Assembly: GCF_009696265.1 (NCBI RefSeq)
Contig: NZ_VUMH01000002.1
Span: 248,001 to 312,000 of the forward strand
Direction: 5' to 3'
DNA length: 64,000 nt
Origin: Desulfovibrio porci
GTDB lineage: Bacteria; Desulfobacterota; Desulfovibrionia; Desulfovibrionales; Desulfovibrionaceae
This document shows positions 25,818 to 37,400 of the stretch, in pieces. Positions within the stretch are counted from its first letter, which is position 1, and every line of letters begins with the position of its first letter. The position numbers were made by a program, and so were the translations under genes. The notes beneath the pieces were generated by a model that worked only from the letters and a program-made list of their open reading frames with translations, had not been told where the DNA came from and did not search any database.

Positions 25818-27569
25818 ATGCGCTGGAAAGACATCCGCTTGGTCTACAAGCTGGGCATCGCTTTTGGCGGCATTGTCCTGTTGTTCGGCCTGTATGCCTG
25901 TTACAACTTCAACATCATTGAGAACATTGCCGGGGTGTCCGACGATCTGGACCGCAGCAGCGAGTCCGAACTGACTCTGCTCAAGGCGGAAAATGCCCAC
26001 TTCATCTGGGCTGGCGAGGTGGCGGCCTACATTCTGGATGATACGGTGACCAAGCTCAATGTGGTCACCGACGGCCGCCAGTGCGCCTTTGGAAAATGGT
26101 TTTACAGCGACGGCCGCCGGGAGCTGGAGCAGCGCCTGCCCGCCGTGGCTCCGATTCTGGACGCGCTGGAAAAGCCGCATCTGGGTTTGCACGCCTCTGT
26201 GCCGGGGATTATCGAAGCCCATGAACAAGGCGATGCCGCGGCCACCCAGAGGCGGTACAGGGAAGGAATCGCCAAAAACCTGGTCCTGATCCGCGAGGGC
26301 TTGGGCAAGGCCATCAAGCTGGTGGACGAGGATCTCGCCCGCTCCAACGCCACCCTGGACAACACCCTCGTTCAGAGTCGGCGCGTGGCCCTGCTGATGA
26401 GCGGCGGCATCCTGCTGGTCTGCGTGCTGCTGGCCGTGTTCCTCACCCGCAGCATCGCCGGGCCCCTGCGCGCCCTGGTGCTCTACGCCCAGGAAGTGGC
26501 AGGCGGCAATCTGCGTGAGCCGCGCATCATTCAGAAAGACGAAGTAGGCCAGTTGAACGCGGCGCTGGGCGTGATGGTCGGCACGCTCAAGCATAAAATT
26601 GAGGAAGCCCGCGAACAGACCGATATGGCCATGGCCAAAAGCCGGGAAGCCGAAGCGGCCCTGACCTCGGCCGAGGAGGCCGCTCGGGAGTCGGCGGCCA
26701 AAAACGAGTTGATTCTGGAGGCCTGCCAACGCATTGAAGATGTGGTGAGCAACGCAAACCGTGCTTCGGGCGAGCTGTCCACCGGCATTATTCAGTCCAA
26801 GCAGGGCGCTGAGGTGCAGGCCCGCAAGATTTCCGAAACCGCCTCGGCCATGGAGCAGATGAGTTCCGTGGTGATTGAGGTGAGCCGCAACGCGTCCTCC
26901 GCGGCGGAGCTTTCCGCCGATGCGCGTCAGAAGGCCGAGGAGGGCGCGGACGTCGTCCTGGATGTGACCCGGAGCATCCGCAGCGTGCAGGAACAATCCC
27001 GTCAGCTCAAAGAGGATATGCAGACCCTGGGCCAGCACGCCCAGGCGGTAAACCGGATTATGGGCGTGATTTCGGATATCGCGGACCAGACCAATCTGCT
27101 GGCTCTCAACGCGGCCATTGAGGCGGCGCGCGCGGGCGAATCCGGGCGCGGCTTCGCCGTGGTGGCCGACGAGGTGCGCAAGCTGGCCGAAAAAACCATG
27201 GCGTCCACCACGGATGTGGACAATGCCGTGCGCGCCATCCAGCAGAGCGCGGACAAGAACATGCGCCAGGTGGACGAGACCGTGCAGACCATTGAGCAGG
27301 CTACGGAACTGACCGGCAGGTCCGGCGAGGCCCTGCGCGAAATCGTCGCCATTGTGGACGGCGCGGCCACCCAGGTGCGGGCCATTGCCACGGCCAGCGA
27401 GGAGCAGGCCGCCTCCAGCCGCGAGATGGCCGACGCCATCAACGAGGTGGACAGCGTGGCCGGGCAGACCGCCCAGGCCATGAACAACGCGGCGCGCTCC
27501 GTGGCGGATCTGGCCGCGCAGACCCGGACCCTGCATTCTCTGGTCATGGAAATGCGCGGCAGGGAGTAA
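25818..27569 (+). CDS. Methyl-accepting chemotaxis protein with a periplasmic CZB-type domain
   Basis: A 583-residue transmembrane chemoreceptor. TM1 spans about 12-28, TM2 about 190-212, followed by a HAMP domain and the signalling domain, whose tip reads [30 protein letters not shown]. The periplasmic part has a CZB-like zinc site: His61, Cys89 in CAFGKW, and His121/His125 in KPHLGLH. CZB domains bind zinc and sense hypochlorite, pH or zinc itself in receptors such as TlpD. The site here lies between the two membrane helices. Its own unit, ended by a strong terminator; it has no che genes beside it. Confidence 0.88.
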   Translation: MRWKDIRLVYKLGIAFGGIVLLFGLYACYNFNIIENIAGVSDDLDRSSESELTLLKAENAHFIWAGEVAAYILDDTVTKLNVVTDGRQCAFGKWFYSDGRRELEQRLPAVAPILDALEKPHLGLHASVPGIIEAHEQGDAAATQRRYREGIAKNLVLIREGLGKAIKLVDEDLARSNATLDNTLVQSRRVALLMSGGILLVCVLLAVFLTRSIAGPLRALVLYAQEVAGGNLREPRIIQKDEVGQLNAALGVMVGTLKHKIEEAREQTDMAMAKSREAEAALTSAEEAARESAAKNELILEACQRIEDVVSNANRASGELSTGIIQSKQGAEVQARKISETASAMEQMSSVVIEVSRNASSAAELSADARQKAEEGADVVLDVTRSIRSVQEQSRQLKEDMQTLGQHAQAVNRIMGVISDIADQTNLLALNAAIEAARAGESGRGFAVVADEVRKLAEKTMASTTDVDNAVRAIQQSADKNMRQVDETVQTIEQATELTGRSGEALREIVAIVDGAATQVRAIATASEEQAASSREMADAINEVDSVAGQTAQAMNNAARSVADLAAQTRTLHSLVMEMRGRE

Positions 27570-27634
27570 GCGCGCACGGCGGCGGGGGAGAGGCTTGACG
27601 CCCGAAGGGCGGATGGAGACAAGCCCGCTTTTTT

Positions 27635-27682
27635 ATCCGTCCGCCCTGCTGAAAATCGCAGGGCGGACGGATTTAATTTTAG
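27635..27682 (+). terminator. Terminator of the chemoreceptor gene
   Basis: Fifteen-base stem, ATCCGTCCGCCCTGC (27635-27649) with GCAGGGCGGACGGAT (27658-27672), then TTAATTTTAGTTTT. Confidence 0.85.
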
Positions 27683-27738
27683 TTTTGCCGGCCTCTTATT
27701 TGTCGTGATTATCCGTCAAAACCAGCCTTGCCGGCACC

Positions 27739-27867
27739 GAAAAATCTTATTTTTTAGGATGCTCCCGACGCCAGCCATCCGCCTGCGCTGCGCTCCGGCG
27801 GAACAAAGGTGGCTTTGCCCCTTTTTGTCCGTCTCTCGGGCGATCAAGTCGATAAATAAGATTTTTT
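27739..27867. repeat. Short inverted-repeat pair upstream of rpsL
   Basis: GAAAAATCTTATTT (27739-27752) is matched by AAATAAGATTTTTT (27854-27867), 13 of 14 complementary, enclosing about 100 bases without a gene. A partial copy of the preceding terminator (CGTCCGCCCGCTGAAAATCGC, 27873-27893, about 20 of 22 matching 27637-27659) follows. It looks like a small insertion or local duplication between the chemoreceptor and the str operon. Confidence 0.35.
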
Positions 27868-27901
27868 AGATGCGTCCGCCCGCTGAAAATCGCCGCGCCC
27901 C

Positions 27902-27930
27902 TTGACAGTCCGGCCTCGTCTGGGCTATGT
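27902..27930 (+). promoter_or_regulatory. Promoter of the rpsL-rpsG-fusA operon
   Basis: TTGACA (27902-27907), 17 bases, CTATGT (27925-27930), or TATGTC one base later. It gives a short leader of about 40 bases before rpsL. Confidence 0.55.
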
Positions 27931-27978
27931 CCAACCCCTTGGAGTTTTCCCTGTGTAACTTTCCTTATGGAGGAATAC

Positions 27979-28350
27979 ATGCCCACGATCAATCAGCTCA
28001 TCCGCATTGAGCGGAAGGCCGTGGTGAAACGCAAGAAGACCCCGGCGTTGCAGGCCTGCCCGCAGCGTCGCGGTGTGTGCACCCGCGTTTACACCACCAC
28101 CCCGAAAAAGCCGAACTCGGCCCTGCGTAAGGTCGCCCGTGTGCGCCTGACCAACGGCATTGAAGTGACGGCCTACATCCCCGGCGAAGGCCACAACCTG
28201 CAGGAGCACTCCGTGGTGATCATCCGCGGCGGCCGTGTGAAAGACCTTCCCGGCGTCCGTTATCACATCGTGCGCGGCACCCTGGATACCTCCGGTGTGG
28301 CCGACCGCCGCAAGAGCCGTTCCAAGTACGGCGCCAAGCGACCCAAGTAG
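27979..28350 (+). CDS. rpsL: 30S ribosomal protein S12
   Basis: A 123-residue protein of the 30S decoding centre. The sequence is typical throughout ([42 protein letters not shown]). Residue 43 is Lys, and the loop around PGVRY is standard, so none of the usual streptomycin-resistance changes is visible there. GGAGGA precedes the ATG at 27979; the in-frame ATG at 27967 is too early. First gene of the str operon. Confidence 0.98.
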   Translation: MPTINQLIRIERKAVVKRKKTPALQACPQRRGVCTRVYTTTPKKPNSALRKVARVRLTNGIEVTAYIPGEGHNLQEHSVVIIRGGRVKDLPGVRYHIVRGTLDTSGVADRRKSRSKYGAKRPK

Positions 28351-28486
28351 GTTTTCGATTCCGTTCACTTTTGACCATCCGTCCGGCGTGCGCCATGCGC
28401 CGCGCCACGGCCGCCCGCTTTCAGGTTGGGCGCCGGCGCGTCGCGGGGTTGGTGACGCCGCAATATACGCATGAAGGAGAAACCCC

Positions 28487-28957
28487 ATGCCTCGTAAAGG
28501 TCCTGTTCCCAAGAGGGAAGTGCTGCCCGATCCGCTGTACTCCAGCCGTCTGGTCACCAAATTCGTGAACCGGCTGATGTATAACGGCAAAAAAGGCGCG
28601 GCTGAAAAGATTTTTTACAGCTCCCTGGAAACCCTGGCTGAAAAGACGGGCGAAGATCCCATGCGCGCCTTTGAAAAGGCCCTGGACAACGTCAAGCCGC
28701 ATATGGAAGTCAAGGCCCGCCGCGTGGGCGGCGCCACCTACCAGGTGCCCATGGAAGTGCGTCCCGAGCGTCAGGTCTCCCTGTCCATCCGCTGGCTGAT
28801 CAACTATTCCCGTTCGCGCGGTGAAAAAGGGATGACCGCCAAACTTTCCGCCGAACTGCTGGATGCCTATAACGGTCGCGGCGGCGCGGTGAAAAAGCGT
28901 GAAGACACCCACCGCATGGCCGACGCCAACAAGGCCTTCTCCCACTACCGCTGGTAA
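28487..28957 (+). CDS. rpsG: 30S ribosomal protein S7
   Basis: A 156-residue 16S rRNA-binding protein that starts assembly of the 30S head. It has the family start ([18 protein letters not shown]) and the C-terminal [18 protein letters not shown] lies upstream. The 136 bases between rpsL and rpsG are longer than usual and hold no other gene; in E. coli this gap is where S7 represses its own operon, and the same may hold here. Confidence 0.98.
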   Translation: MPRKGPVPKREVLPDPLYSSRLVTKFVNRLMYNGKKGAAEKIFYSSLETLAEKTGEDPMRAFEKALDNVKPHMEVKARRVGGATYQVPMEVRPERQVSLSIRWLINYSRSRGEKGMTAKLSAELLDAYNGRGGAVKKREDTHRMADANKAFSHYRW

Positions 28958-29053
28958 GGCCGCCACGATCAGATTCGCATGCCGCCGACGCCGCGTCCGC
29001 AAGGAAGCGGCGTCGGTTTGGTACCACCCCTTCCGCAGTATGGAGGAAATACC

Positions 29054-31132
<2,079 letters not shown>

Positions 31133-31154
31133 TGGCTTGAAGATGTTTTTTTGC

Positions 31155-31190
31155 GGGGGAGGGCCCCTTTTAAAAAAGGTCTCCTCCCCC
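31155..31190 (+). terminator. First hairpin after fusA
   Basis: GGGGGAGG (31155-31162) pairs with CCTCCCCC (31183-31190), with an inner CCCTTTT/AAAAGG helix. A T-run comes only ~20 bases later, so it is a weak terminator backed up by the next one. Confidence 0.5.
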
Positions 31191-31305
31191 GACCCCCTAC
31201 CCCCTAAAATTTTTATTTGGATGTTCTTCCGTCGTCGAGCGGAGCGAGTGCAGCGCTTTTGAAGCTGTACGCGGACCGGATAAAAGTTTTTGGAAGGATG
31301 GGGGC

Positions 31306-31357
31306 TTGGGGGAAGGAAACCTTGTTGAAACAAGGTTTCCTTCCCCCAAAGCTTTTT
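31306..31357 (+). terminator. Strong terminator between fusA and argJ
   Basis: A perfect nineteen-base stem: TTGGGGGAAGGAAACCTTG (31306-31324) and its complement (31331-31349), loop TTGAAA, then a T5 run at 31353-31357. It lies only 26 bases before the argJ start, so argJ is read through from fusA at low level or has a promoter inside this stretch. Confidence 0.8.
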
Positions 31358-31382
31358 CTCACCTTCACGCACGAGGCGTTCC

Positions 31383-32570
31383 ATGATCGACGATCTTCCC
31401 AAAGGTTTCAAAGCCGGAGCCGCGGCGGCCAGTTTCAAGAAGGCGGGCCGCGACGACCTGGGCCTGATTGTTTCCGACCGGCCCTGCGTGCTGGCCGGCA
31501 TGTTCACCCAAAACCTGTTCAAGGCCGCGCCGGTCCTGGTCTGTCAGGAAATCCTCGGCACATGCGGCACGGCCCGCGCGGTGCTGGCCAATTCCGGCCA
31601 GGCCAACGCCTGCACCGGCGAGGAAGGCCTGGACAACTGTCGGGCCACGCAGAAGATGGTGGCTGAGGCCGCGGGCCTGACGCCGCGGGAAATTCTGCCC
31701 GTTTCCACCGGCGTGGTTGGGGCGCATCTCAAAATGGATCTCTGGCGCGACGCCGTGCCCGCCCTGGTTCAAAGCCTGGGCAGCCGCGACGCCGAGGGCT
31801 TCACTCGTGCCTTCATGACCACGGATGCCTTTCCCAAGTTCGCCATGCGCGAGGTGACGCTTTCCGGGGGCACGGCGCGCCTGACGGTCATGGCCAAGGG
31901 CGCGGGCATGATCTGCCCCAACATGGCGACCATGCTCTGCGTGGCCCTCACGGACGCCGACGTGGAGCGCGCGCCGTGGCAGGCCATGTTCGGCCGGGCC
32001 GTAGACAAGACCTTCAACCGGGTCAGCGTGGACGGCGACACGTCCACCAACGACACCATCTTGGGCCTGGCCAACGGCGCGTCCGGCGTGGCCGCCCGCT
32101 CCGAAGCGGATCTGGCTCTGCTGGAGGAGGCCCTGACGGCCATTCTGGGCACGGTCTCGCACATGCTGGTCATGGACGGCGAAGGCGCAAGCAAGGTCAT
32201 CCACATCACGGTGACCGGAGCCCGCGACGACAAGGACGCCGAACTGGTGGCCCGCAGCGTGGGCCATTCCCAGCTGGTCAAGACGGCCATCTACGGCGGC
32301 GACGCCAACTGGGGCCGCATTGTCACGGCCGTGGGGTACAGCGGCGCGCAATTTGATCCCTCCAAGGTGGGCCTGCGCCTCTGCGGGGTGGAGCGCTTCC
32401 GTCTGGGCCGTCCGGTCAATGACGATCAGGAGGAAAAGCTGGCCGAGTTGCTCAAGGCCAAGGATGTGGACGTGGAGATTGACCTGGGCGGCGGCCCCGG
32501 CGGCTATACCTTCCAGGCCTCGGATCTGGGACATGAGTATGTGACGCTGAATTCGGACTATCGGTCATAG
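31383..32570 (+). CDS. argJ: Bifunctional ornithine acetyltransferase / N-acetylglutamate synthase
   Basis: A 395-residue enzyme of arginine synthesis that moves the acetyl group from N-acetylornithine to glutamate, and can also acetylate glutamate from acetyl-CoA. It starts with GFKAGAAAASFKKAGRDDLGLI. The self-cleavage site is intact: MATMLCV with Thr183 as the new N-terminal nucleophile of the beta chain, and the protein ends with a typical YVTLNSDYRS. Normal length. No other arg gene is adjacent. Confidence 0.95.
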   Translation: MIDDLPKGFKAGAAAASFKKAGRDDLGLIVSDRPCVLAGMFTQNLFKAAPVLVCQEILGTCGTARAVLANSGQANACTGEEGLDNCRATQKMVAEAAGLTPREILPVSTGVVGAHLKMDLWRDAVPALVQSLGSRDAEGFTRAFMTTDAFPKFAMREVTLSGGTARLTVMAKGAGMICPNMATMLCVALTDADVERAPWQAMFGRAVDKTFNRVSVDGDTSTNDTILGLANGASGVAARSEADLALLEEALTAILGTVSHMLVMDGEGASKVIHITVTGARDDKDAELVARSVGHSQLVKTAIYGGDANWGRIVTAVGYSGAQFDPSKVGLRLCGVERFRLGRPVNDDQEEKLAELLKAKDVDVEIDLGGGPGGYTFQASDLGHEYVTLNSDYRS

Positions 32571-32608
32571 AACGGAGTACCTTACTCCGGCGCTGTTGCA
32601 AATCAAAA

Positions 32609-32640
32609 AAGGCCCGTTCCTCGGTACAGGAGCGGGCCTT
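32609..32640 (-). terminator. Terminator for the leftward lipoprotein/HtpX unit
   Basis: Thirteen-base stem AAGGCCCGTTCCT (32609-32621) with AGGAGCGGGCCTT (32628-32640), loop CGGTAC. The U-tract (TTTTTT) follows on the minus strand, so it mainly serves the leftward genes; it also faces argJ. Confidence 0.8.
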
Positions 32641-32690
32641 CTCGCGCGCTTGGCGCCGCGTTCAGAGCCGTTTCAACGTGGAAATCCACG

Positions 32691-33080
32691 CTAAATATTT
32701 TCCGTCACCCAGTCCACAATGGGGGCCATGCGCTTGAGCGAGTACTGGTTAGGGCCGGATTTCTGGGCCAGATCGTCAAACTGGCCTTCCACCCGGTAGA
32801 TGCGCCAGTCGCCCGCGGGCAGGCGGCCCGCCGCGATTTCGGCGTTAAGCGCCGCGCGGGCGTCCGTGGGCGCGCAGAAGAGCGGAAAATCCTGCGCCAT
32901 GGGGTCCAACACCACATCCGCGCCTCCGGCGATGTCGATAATGTAATTGCCCGGCGCGTAGACATAGACGAAGGGGCAGGGCGCAGGCTGGGGAGCGGCT
33001 TGCTCCACAGGCGCGCTTTTGCCGCCGCAGGCGGCGAGCAGCAGAGCCAGCATGATTCCCGGAAGGGCGCGTGATTTCAT
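32691..33080 (-). CDS. Lipoprotein of unknown function
   Basis: A 129-residue lipoprotein. The signal peptide ends in LLAAC (Cys18). The mature part is Pro-rich near its start (PVEQAAPQPAPCPFVYVYAPG), and the rest (DWRIYRVEGQFDDLAQK...SLKRMAPIVDWVTENI) has mixed alpha/beta character with two further Cys. No family recognised. It lies 38 bases after htpX and likely shares its transcript. Confidence 0.65.
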   Translation of the reverse strand: MKSRALPGIMLALLLAACGGKSAPVEQAAPQPAPCPFVYVYAPGNYIIDIAGGADVVLDPMAQDFPLFCAPTDARAALNAEIAAGRLPAGDWRIYRVEGQFDDLAQKSGPNQYSLKRMAPIVDWVTENI

Positions 33081-33118
33081 AACCTCGACCTTTGTTGTGA
33101 AACGGATGGTGAAAGGAG

Positions 33119-33973
33119 TCAGCGCCGGGCCGCCATGGCCCGCAGGCGCTGGATGCGTTCCTCCAGCGGCGGATGCGTGCTGAACAGGTTGGCCATGCCG
33201 CCGTTACCGAACAGCGGAGCCACAATGAACATCTGTTCCGTGCTGGGATTGCCCTCCCGCATGGGAATTTGCCCGCTGGCCGCGCCCAGTTTGGCCAGGG
33301 CCCCGGCCAGGGCCAGAGGCTGGCCGCAGAGCGCCGCGCCCGTGTCGTCGGCCAGATATTCACGCGAACGTGAAATGGCCATCTGGATCAGACCGGCCGC
33401 AATGGGCGCGAGCAGGGCCAGGACCAGCGCGCCGATGGGGTTGCCGCCGCCTTCGCCGTCGCGGTTGCCGCCAAAAATGGCCGTGAACTGGAAGATGTTG
33501 GCCAGGGTCACAATGGCCGAAGCCAGCACCCCGGCCACGGTCTGGATGAGGATGTCCCGGTTGACGATATGGCCCACCTCATGGGCCACCACGCCGCGCA
33601 GTTCCTCGGGTGAGAGCAGGCGCATGAGGCCCTCGGTCACGGCCACCACCGCGTGCTGCGGGTCGCGGCCCGTGGCGAAGGCATTGGGGGCTTCTTCCGG
33701 CACCACGCAGACGCGCGGTTTGGGAATGCCCGCGTTGACGGCCAGTTCTTCCACGATCCTGTGCAGATAGGGCGCTTCCTCGGGGGCCAGTTCCCGCGCA
33801 TGATACATGGACAGCACGATTTTGTCCGAATACCAGTAGCTGCCCACATTCATCACCAGGGCCAGGCCGAAGGCGATGATCACGCCGGTGCGGCCGCCCA
33901 TCAGGCCGCCCAGCACGATGATGATGCCGGAAAGCAGGGCCAGCAGTAAAACGGTTTTTATCTGGCTGGTCAT
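33119..33973 (-). CDS. htpX: Membrane zinc metalloprotease HtpX
   Basis: A 284-residue M48-family protease of the inner membrane that degrades misfolded membrane proteins. Two N-terminal hydrophobic helices (7-24, 28-46) precede the catalytic HEVGH (131-135); Glu205 in SREYLADD is the third zinc ligand. Two more hydrophobic segments lie between 143 and 200. AAGGAG precedes the ATG at 33973. Promoter at 34036-34063. Confidence 0.93.
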   Translation of the reverse strand: MTSQIKTVLLLALLSGIIIVLGGLMGGRTGVIIAFGLALVMNVGSYWYSDKIVLSMYHARELAPEEAPYLHRIVEELAVNAGIPKPRVCVVPEEAPNAFATGRDPQHAVVAVTEGLMRLLSPEELRGVVAHEVGHIVNRDILIQTVAGVLASAIVTLANIFQFTAIFGGNRDGEGGGNPIGALVLALLAPIAAGLIQMAISRSREYLADDTGAALCGQPLALAGALAKLGAASGQIPMREGNPSTEQMFIVAPLFGNGGMANLFSTHPPLEERIQRLRAMAARR

Positions 33974-34035
33974 TACATATTCTCCTTGTCTTCAAGCTGT
34001 GCCGCGGGGCATTTTCCGTACCGTAACACCACTAT

Positions 34036-34063
34036 ACTATAAGCATTAGGTTTATACTGACAA
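34036..34063 (-). promoter_or_regulatory. Promoter of htpX and the lipoprotein
   Basis: Minus-strand TTGTCA (34063-34058), 16 bases, TATAGT (34041-34036), the leader being about 55 bases. Confidence 0.6.
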
Positions 34064-34098
34064 GGTTCGCGCCGGGCGCGGTTTTTTGCCGCCGGCGG

Positions 34099-36018
34099 CT
34101 AAAAGGCCCGCCTGGCCTGCCACCAGAGCTGAAAGACCAGCAGGGTCCACAGCGGCTTGCGCAAATCCGCCCGGCCCGAGATGTGCGCGTCCATGAGCGC
34201 GCGCACGGCCGCGGGATTGAAAATGCCCTGGTCGCGCAGGCGCGTTTCGCCGAGCAGGTCTTCCATGAGCGGGCGCATCCGCCCGCGCAGCCAGGCCGCC
34301 ACGGGAATCTGGAAGCCGCGTTTGTTGCGGTGCAGGATCTCCGGCGGCAGCAGGTCGGCAAAGGCTTTTTTGAGCAGATATTTGCGCTTGAAGTCGTGCA
34401 GTTTGTGGCGCACGGGCAGCCGGGCCGCGAATTCGGCCACATCCCGGTCCAGAAAGGGCGCGCGCACTTCCAGGGAGTGGAGCATGGAGCAGCGGTCCAC
34501 CTTGACCAGGATGTCGTCCAGCATGAACTGGCGGGCATAGACGTGAAAGGCGCGGGCCAGCGGGGCAGCCGCGCTTTCCGGCCGCCAGTGCTCGTAGTGT
34601 TCGCGGGTGGGGGCGAAAAGGCGTTCCGGACGGAGGAAATCGCCATGTTCTTCCAGCCAGGGGGCGGACAGAATTTCGCGCTGCATGTCCGGCGTAAAGG
34701 CCGTGAGCATGGTCTGCACGCGCTCCCAGGCCGGAGCGTGCGCCCCGCGCAGAAAGGTGTCCACGGCCAGGCGCGGATTGATGTATCCGGCCGATGCGGG
34801 CAGATGCCGGGCCAGAGGTTCGATGATCCCGCGCCGGACGAAGGCGGGCAGGGTGTTGTACCACTCCGCCGCCTTGAAGCCGATGTAGTGTTCATACCCG
34901 GCCCAGAGCTCGTCGGCCCCGTCCCCGCCCAGGGCCACGGTGACCTTTTCGCGCGTGACGCCCGAAAGCAGCCAGGTGGGCGCCACCGAGGCGTCGGCCA
35001 TGGGCACGTCCATGCGGCTGACGATGCCGGGCAACTCGTCGGCGCATTCCTCGGCCGAGAGTACCCGTTCGTGGTGGTCCGTGCCGAAGGCCCTGGCCGC
35101 GATGCGGGCGTAGCGGGATTCGTCGTAGCTGGCCTCGGTGAAGCCGATGGAAAAGGTCTTGATGGGCGTGGCGGACTGCCGGGCCATGAGCCCGGCCACA
35201 ATGGAGGAATCAATGCCCCCGGAAAGAAAGACGCCCAGCGGCACGTCGCTGACCATGCGCCGCCGTACGGCCCGGGAGAGCAGGCGGTTCAGCTCCCGGC
35301 AGAGTTCGCCCTCGTCCCTGGGGTCGGTTTCGTCCGGCACGGGCATGTCCCAGTAACGCCCCAGGCTGATCCGCCCTTTTTCCAGCAGCAACAGATGGGA
35401 GGGCGGCAGGCTCCGGACCTCGGCGTAGATGGTCAGGGGCGTGGGCACGTACTCATAGGCCAGGTAGCGCATGACCGCCTGCGGGTCCACTGTGAAGGCC
35501 AGCTCCGGCACGCGGGTCAGGGCCGTGAGTTCCGAGGCGAAGTACAGGGCGTTGCGCTGCACTGTATAGAAAAAGGGTTTTTTGCCGAAACGGTCGCGGG
35601 CGCAGAACAGGCGGCGGCGCTCCGCGTCCCAGAGGGCGAAGGCGAACATGCCGTCGAAATGCGCCAGACAGTCCGCGCCCCAGCGACGGTAGCCCTCCAG
35701 AATGACTTCCGTGTCCGAATTGCTCTGGAAGCGCGCGCCGTCCGCCGTCAGTTCGTCCCTGATTTCGGCGAAGTTGTAGATCTCGCCGTTGAAGACCACG
35801 CTCAGACGTCCGTCGGCGCTGTGCATGGGCTGGCCGCCGCCGGACAGGTCAATGATGGAAAGCCGCCGGTGCCCCAGACAGACCGGACCGGATTGCCAGA
35901 GGCCCTCGCCGTCAGGTCCCCGGTGGGCCAGACAGTCGGTCATGGCTTTGACCCTGATTGCGGCCTCCGGGGCGAGGGTTGCGCCGTCCACACGGCAGAT
36001 GCCGGCTATGCCGCACAT
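34099..36018 (-). CDS. Asparagine-synthase-type amidotransferase (AsnB family)
   Basis: A 639-residue protein with both domains of the glutamine-dependent asparagine synthases. The N-terminal glutaminase starts directly with Cys2 (MCGIAGI), the nucleophile that frees ammonia from glutamine; VVFNGEIYNFAEIRDEL also fits. The C-terminal synthase domain has the PPi-loop LSGGIDSSIVAGL and GGDGADELWAGY. In surface polysaccharide and exosortase-type gene sets such enzymes amidate sugar acids or related carboxylates rather than make asparagine, and this context supports that. It overlaps the upstream glycosyltransferase by 13 bases. It is the last gene of the minus-strand glycan set; a strong htpX promoter lies just behind its stop. 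Confidence 0.85.
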   Translation of the reverse strand: MCGIAGICRVDGATLAPEAAIRVKAMTDCLAHRGPDGEGLWQSGPVCLGHRRLSIIDLSGGGQPMHSADGRLSVVFNGEIYNFAEIRDELTADGARFQSNSDTEVILEGYRRWGADCLAHFDGMFAFALWDAERRRLFCARDRFGKKPFFYTVQRNALYFASELTALTRVPELAFTVDPQAVMRYLAYEYVPTPLTIYAEVRSLPPSHLLLLEKGRISLGRYWDMPVPDETDPRDEGELCRELNRLLSRAVRRRMVSDVPLGVFLSGGIDSSIVAGLMARQSATPIKTFSIGFTEASYDESRYARIAARAFGTDHHERVLSAEECADELPGIVSRMDVPMADASVAPTWLLSGVTREKVTVALGGDGADELWAGYEHYIGFKAAEWYNTLPAFVRRGIIEPLARHLPASAGYINPRLAVDTFLRGAHAPAWERVQTMLTAFTPDMQREILSAPWLEEHGDFLRPERLFAPTREHYEHWRPESAAAPLARAFHVYARQFMLDDILVKVDRCSMLHSLEVRAPFLDRDVAEFAARLPVRHKLHDFKRKYLLKKAFADLLPPEILHRNKRGFQIPVAAWLRGRMRPLMEDLLGETRLRDQGIFNPAAVRALMDAHISGRADLRKPLWTLLVFQLWWQARRAF

Positions 36019-37343
36019 GTTTTTTCCCAGTGGGCGTACCGGCTGATGAACAGCTCGGCCAACCGCAGATTATTGGTGTGGGGATCGAACATTTCCCGGG
36101 CCAGGCGCGCGCCGTTACGACCCATGCGCCGGGCTTCCTCCGGGTGTCCGGCCAGCCAGAGCACAGCTTGGGCCAGGGCTTCGGGATCGCCGGGGGCCAC
36201 GGCCAGGCCGGTGTCGTGGTCGCGTACCACCTCGGGCAGGGCGTTGACCGTGGTGCTGACCACCGGCAGGCCGTAGGCCAGGGCTTCAATGACCGTATTG
36301 GGGATGCCGTCGCGACGGCCCGAGGCGTGCACCACGCAGGGGGCCACGAAAATATCATGCTCGCTCAGAATGCGCGGCAGTTCGTTGTGGGAAATCAGAC
36401 CCGGCATGGCGACCTGCTCTTCCAGCCCCAGATCCTTGCGCATTCTGACCAGTTCCGCGCCCAGATGTCCCAGACCCATGACCTTGCCGCCGCCTCCGGC
36501 CAGGGTCAGGCTGAAGTCAAGGCCGCGTTCCCGCAGGATGCCGCAGGCCTTCAGCAGAACGTCAAATCCCTTGGTCACGTCAAAACGCCCCAAGGCCAGC
36601 AGCCGCACGGGCGTATGCTCCAGGCGTCGCGCGCCGTCCTCGCCATCCGGGCCATCCGGGCAATCCGGCAGGGTCAGGCTGTTGTAAACCAGAACCACCT
36701 TGCCTTTGGCCTGACCCTGACCGAAGGCCTCAATGCGGGCCTGATCCGCCGCGTTGTTGGCGCGCACGAAAAGCGCCGCGCCCAGCTTGTCCGCCAGATC
36801 CGGGTCCGCGGGCTCAAGGTTGTCGCCGCGTGCTGAAGTGGCGAAGGGAATGCCCGCGATATCGGCGGCCACCCAGGCTGCCGTTGCCGTGCCGCGCGGC
36901 CACGGCGCGTAGATCAGGTCGATGCCTTCCTCACGGAAGAGACGTCCCAGATAGCAGCCCGCGCCAAAAGCCCAGAGATTCTCGCCCAGTACTTCCAGAC
37001 TGCGCCAGCGATGGAATAGGCTGCGCCGGAACAAGTGGCAGAAGCGCAGAGGCCGGGTCAGCAGCAAAAGCAGTATTTCCAAGGTGAAACGGAACAGGGC
37101 TCCGGCCCCGAAGGCGCGCACGCTGTCCGCCGCCGCCCGCATTTCCGTGGAACAGTGGCGCAGATTGCGGCTGTACAGGCTGTAGACGGTCAGCGGCAGA
37201 TGTTGCCTGAGGCCTTCCACTTCGCGAAAAATGAACGGCTGGGTGAAAAGCGGATACCACAGCAGCACGCAGGCCACATGCGGCAGACCGGCGGGAAGAG
37301 GGTCACGCGCCTCCGGCGGGACAGGATGGTTCTGTTCAGTCAT
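36006..37343 (-). CDS. Glycosyltransferase family 4 (first of two paralogues)
   Basis: A 445-residue GT-B glycosyltransferase, probably cytoplasmic and membrane-associated. The C-terminal half has RLLALGRFDVTKGFDVLLKA and the nucleotide-sugar site HDIFVAPCVVHASGRRDGIPNTVIEALAYGLPVVST typical of GT4. The N-terminal LLWYPLFTQPFIFREVEGL block is shared with the second glycosyltransferase at 38434-39777, which marks the two as paralogues. GAGGAG supports the ATG at 37343; an in-frame ATG at 37358 lies too close to it. Overlaps asnB by 13 bases. Sugar donor unknown. Confidence 0.85.
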   Translation of the reverse strand: MTEQNHPVPPEARDPLPAGLPHVACVLLWYPLFTQPFIFREVEGLRQHLPLTVYSLYSRNLRHCSTEMRAAADSVRAFGAGALFRFTLEILLLLLTRPLRFCHLFRRSLFHRWRSLEVLGENLWAFGAGCYLGRLFREEGIDLIYAPWPRGTATAAWVAADIAGIPFATSARGDNLEPADPDLADKLGAALFVRANNAADQARIEAFGQGQAKGKVVLVYNSLTLPDCPDGPDGEDGARRLEHTPVRLLALGRFDVTKGFDVLLKACGILRERGLDFSLTLAGGGGKVMGLGHLGAELVRMRKDLGLEEQVAMPGLISHNELPRILSEHDIFVAPCVVHASGRRDGIPNTVIEALAYGLPVVSTTVNALPEVVRDHDTGLAVAPGDPEALAQAVLWLAGHPEEARRMGRNGARLAREMFDPHTNNLRLAELFISRYAHWEKTCAA

Positions 37344-37400
37344 GCGGGTTCTCCTCAATCGCTCCCCTTGGTTGCTTCGCCTTTCCGGAATCCTTCTCCC

